From assembly GCA_003647605.1 (NCBI GenBank), contig QMND01000020.1, positions 1 to 8,358 on the forward strand: DNA of 8,358 nucleotides. Reading direction: 5' to 3'. A program made the position numbers and the translations under genes. Below, piece after piece: positions 1 through 4,571 of this stretch. Numbering within the stretch: position 1 is the first letter of the stretch; every line of letters begins with the position of its first letter. The DNA comes from Candidatus Shapirobacteria bacterium (GTDB lineage: Bacteria; Patescibacteriota; Microgenomatia; UBA12405). The notes under the pieces were generated by a model. The model saw only the letters and a list, made by a program, of their open reading frames with translations. It had not been told where the DNA came from and made no database searches.

Positions 1-941
1 CGCTTCATCGCATCTCTTTTCATTCTTTCCACTATCAATAAATTTTCCCAAACTTGTCCTTTGTCATTTCTCAATTCAAAATTATTGAAATTTTTCAACA
101 AAGCATTTCTGACTCCTAAATCATAAAAATATATTTTTCTACTTTTATTCATTTCAGTCCTCAAATTCCTACTAAAAGCCTGTAACCTAAAAACTACAAA
201 ACTTTTCTCCAATAAATCCACAAAACGCATAATTGTTTTTTGATCAACCCCCACCGTATTAGCTAACTCGGTAAAAGACACTTCCTGACCAATTTGCAAG
301 GCCAAAGCCACTAATAATCGACGGATTTGTTCTGGATTTTTAATATGTTGATATTCCAACACGTCTTTATACAAATAATCCTGACTCAATTCCAACAAAT
401 AATCTTCGATATCTTTATCCTCCTTCAATTTGTATAAATAAGGATAAAAACCAAAACGCATTCCCCTATCCGTCTCAACCAACAAATTATCCACACCAAC
501 TTCTGCCAACAATTCAGCTAAACTAATCGGATACATCAAAAAAGTAATTTTTCTACCAGTCAACGACTCACTAATTCTATTTGATAAATCTAAGCTAGAT
601 GAACCACTAACTATAATTCTTTTTCCCTTAACATAATCAACCAATAGCTTCAACATTGTCCCCACCTCGGCTATTCTTTGGGCTTCGTCAAAAACTAGCA
701 AATCATAACCATCAACCAATTTTTTCAACTTAGCCAAAGAAATACCACTTAATAAATCTCTAGTTTCTGGATCATCACACGCAAAAAATTTACTTTTTAA
801 GCTACAATCCTTAATTAACTGATTAATTAAAGTTGTTTTACCCACTCGCCTCGGTCCATACAACAACAAAACTCTATCCAAACCATCTTTGTTCTTTAAA
901 TGGGTCAAAATTTGGTCATGCAAATACCTTTTGATATACAT
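1..941 (-). CDS. AAA_14/DUF4143 family ATPase, C-terminus beyond left edge
   Basis: This frame is open from an ATG at 941 to the window edge, giving 313 codons without a stop. The translation has a Walker A motif GPRRVGKTT (residues 29-37), a Walker B LLVFDEAQ (81-88), a sensor-like VSGSSS (111-116), a conserved LTGRKITFLMYPISLAEL-type stretch (127-144), a winged-helix-like region (about 219-254) and the start of a DUF4143 domain with IYFYDLGVRNALL (270-282) and DKGQVWENLL (293-302). This is the architecture of the widespread AAA_14 plus DUF4143 ATPases, whose cellular role is poorly defined. Members usually run to roughly 370-420 residues, so the end of DUF4143 is probably off the window. 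The ATG follows an in-frame TAG at 963-965. The gene lies 30 nt after the 93-residue ORF and has its own promoter candidate at 947-975. Family assignment is secure; function is not known. Confidence 0.93.
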   Translation of the reverse strand, partial: MYIKRYLHDQILTHLKNKDGLDRVLLLYGPRRVGKTTLINQLIKDCSLKSKFFACDDPETRDLLSGISLAKLKKLVDGYDLLVFDEAQRIAEVGTMLKLLVDYVKGKRIIVSGSSSLDLSNRISESLTGRKITFLMYPISLAELLAEVGVDNLLVETDRGMRFGFYPYLYKLKEDKDIEDYLLELSQDYLYKDVLEYQHIKNPEQIRRLLVALALQIGQEVSFTELANTVGVDQKTIMRFVDLLEKSFVVFRLQAFSRNLRTEMNKSRKIYFYDLGVRNALLKNFNNFELRNDKGQVWENLLIVERMKRDAMK

Positions 942-946
942 AACCC

Positions 947-975
947 ATTCTATCCTATTCCTCTAATTCTGTCAA
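947..975 (-). promoter_or_regulatory. Sigma-70-type promoter for the left ATPase, probably leaderless
   Basis: On the minus strand there is a perfect -35 TTGACA (975-970), a 17-nt spacer and a -10 TAGAAT (952-947, five of six consensus bases). Only 5 nt then separate it from the ATG at 941, so the expected transcription start falls at or beside the A of the start codon. The -35 overlaps the TGA stop of the upstream 93-residue ORF (974-972). AGGA at about 956-953 is 11 nt upstream of the ATG and could act as a distant Shine-Dalgarno if the gene is instead read from the upstream promoter. Confidence 0.7.
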
Positions 976-1016
976 ATTACAAGACTCCACTCCTCCAATT
1001 TAGCTAAATTACAGGA
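953..1016 (-). repeat. Imperfect 32-nt tandem repeat at the end of the 93-residue ORF
   Basis: Two adjacent 32-nt copies (1016-985 and 984-953) match at 22 of 32 positions by eye, and at 20 of the first 26. Copy 1 reads SCNLAKLEE in the annotated frame. Copy 2 reads SCNLTELEE followed by TAG, but only in a different frame, because 32 is not a multiple of three. The conserved peptide in two frames suggests a formerly 33-nt (11-residue) coding repeat that lost one base. Copy 1 also contains a perfect 14-bp palindrome at 997-1010 (AATTTAGCTAAATT). Confidence 0.6.
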
Positions 1017-1253
1017 ACTGAACTCACTTACAACAGTCGCTTCAACTTGTGTTTGATTCATTTCACAAGGTTCTTGCAACGATCTAGCTACAGACATTTG
1101 CCCTTCCCAATACCCATTTTCATAACCAGTTCGATAGCTATCTTCCACAACCATTAACACCTCTCTTGAACTCAAATACACAGGATTTTCAAACAAGCCA
1201 CCCTCTTGCCTATCGAAAACAATTATTTCTTTCAATTTTTCTGTCTTTACCAT
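972..1253 (-). CDS. Hypothetical protein, 93 residues
   Basis: I do not recognise this protein. It starts at an ATG at 1253, 28 nt downstream of the expected start of a near-ideal promoter (1288-1316), which is good evidence that it is expressed. There is no clear Shine-Dalgarno; only an A-rich AAAAGAAAAAA precedes the ATG. The N-terminal half is mixed and probably folded (KEIIVFDRQEGG, residues 9-20; acidic and Tyr/Gly-rich EDSYRTGYENGYWEGQ, about 37-52). The C-terminal third contains EPCEMNQTQVEA and SCNLAKLEEW. No signal peptide or membrane segment is visible. The end may be frameshifted: a second copy of the SCNLxxLEE peptide follows in another frame and would end at TAG 963-965. It precedes the AAA_14/DUF4143 ATPase by 30 nt, so a functional link is possible but not shown. 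Confidence 0.6.
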   Translation of the reverse strand: MVKTEKLKEIIVFDRQEGGLFENPVYLSSREVLMVVEDSYRTGYENGYWEGQMSVARSLQEPCEMNQTQVEATVVSEFSSCNLAKLEEWSLVI

Positions 1254-1287
1254 TTTTTTCTTTTAACTAATTAAATTTTACAAAAAA

Positions 1288-1316
1288 ATTATACCAAATA
1301 TATTATAAGATGTCAA
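1288..1316 (-). promoter_or_regulatory. Consensus sigma-70 promoter for the 93-residue ORF
   Basis: On the minus strand: TTGACA (1316-1311), a spacer of exactly 17 nt, and TATAAT (1293-1288). TGG immediately before the -10 also supplies the extended -10 TGn motif. All 12 consensus bases are present with optimal spacing. The expected start is near 1281, giving a leader of about 28 nt before the ATG at 1253. The element lies just beyond the rseP stop codon and is the only candidate for starting transcription of the 93-residue ORF and, by read-through, the ATPase. Confidence 0.85.
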
Positions 1317-1326
1317 ACCTACTTGA

Positions 1327-2379
1327 TTAAAACAATCTACTCACATCACCAATAGTTACCAACAACAACAATCCCAACAAAATCATCATACCCACATTAT
1401 TAACCATAGCCTCAAAACTAGCCTTAACCTTTTTACCTGTCAACATTTCAAACAACACAAAAATCATCCTTCCACCATCTAAAGCTGGAAAAGGCAACAA
1501 ATTCACCACCGCCAAATTAACCGACACTATTCCAAAAAAATGCAACAAAGCCAACAAACCATGTTCCTTTTTAATAGTGCTAGTCGCCTTAAACATTCCC
1601 ACTGGCCCACTAACATCTTTAGGAACTTGACCTCTAAATAAAGAACTTATCATATCCCAAACCCCATTAATAATTATTTTACCCCAAAAATAGGCTTCTT
1701 TAAACCCAGCCCCAATTCCCTTATAAAACTCCCACCACCTCAGCTTCCGATTTTCCATAGTAGAAATAACCACCCCCATTCCCCCCTCACCCTCAGGTGG
1801 ATTCTGTCTAACCTTCAACCTAAGCAACATTTCTTCCTCACCCCTTTTAACCATCAACTCTACTTCCTCTCCTTTAAATTTTCCCACCTTTTCAATTAAC
1901 TCTGATGCTTCCTCAACATCTTCTCCTCCTACTTTTTCCACCCAATCCCCCAGTTTTAAACCTGCCTCTTCAGCTGGCGAATTCTTAGCTACATCTATAA
2001 TTTTAACTTTGTCAGTCTCAACAGGCACTCCAAAAATACTGTAAACCACCGTAAAAATTACAATAGCTGTCACCACATTCATTATCACTCCTCCTGTTAC
2101 TACCAACAATTTCTGCCACGCCTTTTTATTACAAAAAGCCATATCTTTTTTCTTTTTAACACTACCAATATCTTCTCCATATAATTTACAAAACCCCCCA
2201 ATCGGCAACCAGTTTAAACTAAACAAAGTTTTACCTATTCTTTTACCAAAAATTCTTGGCGGCAATCCCAAACCAAACTCTTCCACCCAAATCCCATTTT
2301 TAACCGCCATTATAAAATGGCCAAACTCATGGGTTAAAACCAATATCGATAAGGCTGCCAAAAAAATCAACAAATCCAT
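1327..2379 (-). CDS. rseP: RseP-like site-2 intramembrane zinc metalloprotease (M50)
   Basis: This is a 350-residue membrane protease that cleaves transmembrane substrates such as anti-sigma factors or signal-peptide remnants within the bilayer. The zinc site HEFGH is at residues 17-21 in the first membrane segment, and the third ligand lies in NLLPFPALDG (293-302, Asp301). A second hydrophobic segment spans about 91-118. A single PDZ domain follows (about 120-200, with SPAEEAGLKLGD at 134-145). The conserved DVSGPVG is at 255-261 and a final membrane helix at about 328-345. One PDZ rather than two resembles the shorter Gram-positive RasP/MmpA type. The ATG at 2379 lies 2 nt after the frr stop and has a GGGG stretch 6 nt upstream, so translation is probably coupled to frr. 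In many bacteria uppS, cdsA and dxr separate frr from rseP; here none do. The substrate cannot be told from sequence. Confidence 0.96.
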   Translation of the reverse strand: MDLLIFLAALSILVLTHEFGHFIMAVKNGIWVEEFGLGLPPRIFGKRIGKTLFSLNWLPIGGFCKLYGEDIGSVKKKKDMAFCNKKAWQKLLVVTGGVIMNVVTAIVIFTVVYSIFGVPVETDKVKIIDVAKNSPAEEAGLKLGDWVEKVGGEDVEEASELIEKVGKFKGEEVELMVKRGEEEMLLRLKVRQNPPEGEGGMGVVISTMENRKLRWWEFYKGIGAGFKEAYFWGKIIINGVWDMISSLFRGQVPKDVSGPVGMFKATSTIKKEHGLLALLHFFGIVSVNLAVVNLLPFPALDGGRMIFVLFEMLTGKKVKASFEAMVNNVGMMILLGLLLLVTIGDVSRLF

Positions 2380-2381
2380 AT

Positions 2382-2933
2382 TTATCCCCTAATCTCCTTC
2401 TCTTTTTTGTCAGCCACATCTTTTAACTTAATTATATACTCATCAATCATTTTTTGTAGTTCAGTCTCATCTCTTTTAAAATCATCTTCTGATAACTCTT
2501 TAGCCTGTTTGGCATCCATTAACTTTTTCCTATAATCACTCCTGCAACCTCTAACCATGTTTCTAGCCCCCTCTAACTTTCTACCCAACAACCGCACATA
2601 ATCCTCTCTCTGTTCCGTTGTCAACATCGGCAAAGCCATTCTAATCAAATCACCTTCAACCACGGGATTCATACCCAAATTAGCCCTAGCAATTCCATTT
2701 TTTATTTCTTTCAATAAAGACGCATCCCATGGTTTAAAAGTTAAATTTCTAACATCAGCTACTCCAATTGAACCCAACTCTTTTAAACTCATTTCTTGAC
2801 CATCGTATACACTAACCCTCACATTCTCTATCAAACCAGGAGTCGCCCTACCTGTCCTAATCGTTCCCACATCTTCCACAAACATGGCTACAATCTTATC
2901 TAAGCGGTTTTTTACTTCATCTGTTTTTAACAT
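2382..2933 (-). CDS. frr: Ribosome recycling factor
   Basis: This 183-residue protein has the usual length for the factor that, with EF-G, splits post-termination ribosomes. Hallmarks are RTGRATPGLIENV (residues 26-38, canonical RTGRASP with Ser to Thr), KPWDASLL for the PWD hinge region, NLGMNPVVEGDLIRMALPMLTTEQRE in the second domain, and the long helical C-terminal arm rich in Lys and Glu. The ATG at 2933 has no Shine-Dalgarno. Instead an extended -10 element (TGATATACT) ends 8 nt upstream, so a leaderless transcript is possible besides read-through from tsf. It lies directly upstream of rseP (2-nt gap). The pyrH gene usually found between tsf and frr is absent. Confidence 0.97.
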   Translation of the reverse strand: MLKTDEVKNRLDKIVAMFVEDVGTIRTGRATPGLIENVRVSVYDGQEMSLKELGSIGVADVRNLTFKPWDASLLKEIKNGIARANLGMNPVVEGDLIRMALPMLTTEQREDYVRLLGRKLEGARNMVRGCRSDYRKKLMDAKQAKELSEDDFKRDETELQKMIDEYIIKLKDVADKKEKEIRG

Positions 2934-2941
2934 ATACTAAC

Positions 2942-2950
2942 AGTATATCA
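2942..2950 (-). promoter_or_regulatory. Extended -10 promoter element before frr
   Basis: The minus strand reads TGATATACT, an extended -10 (TGn plus TATACT, five of six bases), ending 8 nt before the frr ATG. No -35 is visible at 16-18 nt. The ten bases GTGATATACT are identical to those upstream of rpsB. The element also forms part of a 17-bp inverted repeat, ATATACT-AAC-AGTATAT (2932-2948), that includes the start codon and could instead act as an operator or a small hairpin at the ribosome entry site. The TGA here is also the stop of the possible 35-codon ORF. Confidence 0.5.
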
Positions 2951-3055
2951 CTTTCGTCTAACTTCCTTTAGCAAAGACATAATCTTCTTCATATCTTTTC
3001 TGTCTTTTTTTTCCATCTTCACTAAGTCAATATCCATTATTTTTTTGTCATTCAT
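2948..3055 (-). CDS. Possible 35-residue Lys-rich small protein between tsf and frr
   Basis: An ATG at 3055 opens 35 codons ending in TGA at 2950-2948. It sits 17 nt after the tsf stop and 14 nt before the frr start, thus filling the tsf-frr gap. The translation begins MNDKKIMDIDLVKMEKKD and ends SLLKEVRRK; it is highly charged, with about a third Lys or Arg, and could form an amphipathic helix. It has no visible Shine-Dalgarno and no similarity I recognise. It occupies the position where pyrH normally lies but is far too short to be a pyrH remnant with recognisable motifs. In purine-rich DNA like this, chance Lys/Glu-rich frames are common, so it may not be translated. Confidence 0.3.
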   Translation of the reverse strand: MNDKKIMDIDLVKMEKKDRKDMKKIMSLLKEVRRK

Positions 3056-3072
3056 TATTTCATTTTAACACG

Positions 3073-3534
3073 TCAACATATCTCAAACCTCTCAATCCTA
3101 CCAACTTTTACATTTTCACCACTTTTAGCAATAAATTCTTTAACTAAATCTCCTACTTTTTTAGAACCATCTTTAACAAAATCTTGTTCTAATAATTCCT
3201 GACTATCTCTAGGACTCATTCCTGCCACCTGCAAACACAAATCTTTGCCCAATCTAACAAAATCATCATTTTTAGCCACAAAATCAGTTTCACACAACAA
3301 TTCGACCATAACCGCTAATTTACCATTTCCATGTTCATAACAAAAAACTCTTCCCTCGTGAGTTTCTTTATCAGCCCTCTTTTCCGCTTTCTTATAACCC
3401 TTCTCTTTCAAAATCTGTTTAGCTTTCCTCTCATCCCCATTAGCCTCTTCCAGGGCCATTTTAATCTCCATCATCCCTAAACCCATTTCTTGTCTTAATC
3501 TTTTAACTTGTTCAATTAGTTTTTTTGTATCCAT
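3073..3534 (-). CDS. tsf: Elongation factor Ts, short single-core form
   Basis: This is the guanine-nucleotide exchange factor for EF-Tu. At 153 residues it is about half of the E. coli protein (about 280). The N-terminal UBA-like domain (1-50, with LRQEMGLGMMEIKMALEEANGD) binds EF-Tu, and it is followed by one core subdomain carrying the signature CETDFVAKNDDF (81-92). The second core repeat and the coiled-coil module are missing. Short EF-Ts of this kind, as in Thermus, work as dimers, so a dimer is inferred here. It lies 36 nt after rpsB in the near-universal rpsB-tsf order. There is no Shine-Dalgarno before the ATG at 3534; two tandem copies of an AT-only 9-mer stand there instead. The stop is TGA. 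The frame ends cleanly in ERFEIC, and I see no downstream continuation in other frames, so this looks like the true length and not a truncation. Confidence 0.95.
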   Translation of the reverse strand: MDTKKLIEQVKRLRQEMGLGMMEIKMALEEANGDERKAKQILKEKGYKKAEKRADKETHEGRVFCYEHGNGKLAVMVELLCETDFVAKNDDFVRLGKDLCLQVAGMSPRDSQELLEQDFVKDGSKKVGDLVKEFIAKSGENVKVGRIERFEIC

Positions 3535-3552
3535 ATTTATAATATTTATAAT
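3535..3552 (-). repeat. Tandem 9-mer directly before the tsf start codon
   Basis: Two perfect adjacent copies of ATTATAAAT (minus strand) abut the tsf ATG, where a Shine-Dalgarno would be expected. They contain TATAAA, which could act as a -10-like box, and would leave the start region unstructured. The remainder of the 36-nt rpsB-tsf gap is also AT-only or nearly so. Function is not known. Confidence 0.55.
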
Positions 3553-3570
3553 TTATCAATCATGTAATTT

Positions 3571-4455
3571 TTAATCCTTAATAGCTTTAATAATTTCCTC
3601 GACTATTATAGTAATACTTTTAACATTATCATCGTTAGCCGGAATAGCTATATCGACAAAAGCAGGATCTGTATCAGAATCACAAATCCCAATCACCTTC
3701 ACCCCCAATCTTTTAGCTTCCCTAACTGCTGTTTTTTCCGTCCCCACATCCACCACAAAAATAGCTTCTGGTATTTTCTCTAAAGAAACCAAACCACCCA
3801 CAATCCTCTCCAATCTAGTAATTTCTTTTCTAATTACCGACTGCTCCTTTTTAGTCTTTTGTTGAAAAGCATCGCCCTTAATTCCCTCTTTTAAACTAGC
3901 CAATCTAGTAATATTTTTTTTAATCTGTTCCCAGTTAGTCATCGTCCCTCCCAACCACCTATCAGTTACATAAGGCATATTAACTTCCATAGCCATTCTT
4001 TTAACCACCTCTCTAGCCTGTCTTTTAGTTCCAACAAAAATTACCTTTTCTCCCCTCTTTACTACTCCCTTCAAATAAGCTCCTGCTTCTTCCAAAGCTT
4101 TAACTGTTTTAGCTAAATCAAAAATCTCTACCTTGTTTTTAGTTGTATAAATATTTTCCCTAGCCTTGGGATTAGTTTTGGATTTAGAATGACCCAAATG
4201 ACAACCAGCTTTAAACAAATCTTCCATACCAATACTCAACTTATAGCTAAGTTTTTTTTCTTTCTTAACTATCTCTTTTTTGTCTTTTTTTTCCACCTCT
4301 TTAGTTTTTTTACTCACCTCTGCCTTCCTCAACAAAGCTTCATTCTTTTTCTTAATCGCTTCTTTCTTCTCCTTCTCCTTAGTCGCCTTCGACTTCATTA
4401 CCAACTTATCTTCCGCAATTTCTTTACCAGTTAAATTTACTGTTTTCTTTTTCAT
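3571..4455 (-). CDS. rpsB: 30S ribosomal protein S2 with Lys-rich N-terminal extension
   Basis: The S2 domain starts at about residue 75 and is complete: MEDLFKAGCHLGHSKSKTNPKA (77-98), IFDLAKTVKAL (111-121), VIFVGTKRQA (138-147), RWLGGTMTNW (166-175), EAIFVVDVGTEKTAVREA (230-247), and IPANDDN (271-277, canonical IPGNDDA). S2 binds late on the 30S head/body junction and stabilises S1-mRNA contacts where S1 exists. The total of 294 residues exceeds the usual 230-260 because of about 72 extra N-terminal residues made mainly of Lys, Glu and Ala, probably a charged helix or disordered tail. The long start is preferred because the ATG at 4455 has AAGGAA 5 nt upstream, whereas the internal ATG at codon 77 has no such signal. 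It is the first gene of the rpsB-tsf-frr-rseP block, with its own promoter candidate at 4541-4549. Confidence 0.97.
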   Translation of the reverse strand: MKKKTVNLTGKEIAEDKLVMKSKATKEKEKKEAIKKKNEALLRKAEVSKKTKEVEKKDKKEIVKKEKKLSYKLSIGMEDLFKAGCHLGHSKSKTNPKARENIYTTKNKVEIFDLAKTVKALEEAGAYLKGVVKRGEKVIFVGTKRQAREVVKRMAMEVNMPYVTDRWLGGTMTNWEQIKKNITRLASLKEGIKGDAFQQKTKKEQSVIRKEITRLERIVGGLVSLEKIPEAIFVVDVGTEKTAVREAKRLGVKVIGICDSDTDPAFVDIAIPANDDNVKSITIIVEEIIKAIKD

Positions 4456-4534
4456 ATTTTTTCCTTATTTTAGTCGTTTTCAAAAATAAAATTAACGACT
4501 CTATCTAGAGTTTATTCCAATTCACCCAGGATTG
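4456..4534 (-). promoter_or_regulatory. Possible structured 5' leader of rpsB
   Basis: If transcription starts about 7 nt after the -10 at 4541-4546, the rpsB leader is near 79 nt, longest of the leaders inferred in this window. Two hairpins can be drawn: AGTCGTT/AACGACT (4494-4500 with 4472-4478, 15-nt loop) and ACTCT/AGAGT (4507-4511 with 4498-4502, 4-nt loop). They share bases 4498-4500, so they cannot form fully together. Leaders of rpsB operons in E. coli and other bacteria bind S2 for feedback control; a similar role here is inference. No match to a described leader family can be claimed by eye. Confidence 0.35.
4461..4466 (-). promoter_or_regulatory. Shine-Dalgarno AAGGAA of rpsB
   Basis: AAGGAA lies 5 nt before the ATG at 4455. 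It is the clearest ribosome binding site in the window and supports the upstream start, and hence the N-terminal extension of S2. Most other starts here lack one. Confidence 0.75.
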
Positions 4535-4540
4535 TTTGGT

Positions 4541-4549
4541 AGTATATCA
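4541..4549 (-). promoter_or_regulatory. Extended -10 promoter upstream of rpsB
   Basis: The minus strand reads TGATATACT (TGn plus TATACT), directly downstream of the topA stop at 4572-4574. No -35 consensus is present at 16-18 nt, as expected for an extended -10 promoter. The decamer GTGATATACT is identical to the one before frr. It would separate rpsB transcription from the dprA-topA unit. Confidence 0.6.
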
Positions 4550-4571
4550 CAAAAATTCAACAATCTACTCC

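Noticed and set aside
1281..1307. Intrinsic terminator for rseP formed by TTATA/TATAA followed by seven T on the minus strand
   Set aside because: The stem is only five A-U pairs and coincides with the -10 of a consensus promoter; too weak to call.
4225..4227. Internal ATG (codon 77) as the true S2 start
   Set aside because: It has no Shine-Dalgarno, whereas the upstream ATG has AAGGAA at good distance.
4189..4489. Two plus-strand open frames rich in Phe and Ser opposite rpsB
   Set aside because: They are antisense to the Lys-rich S2 arm (AAA/AAG codons read as Phe/Leu) and have no ribosome binding site or recognisable domain.
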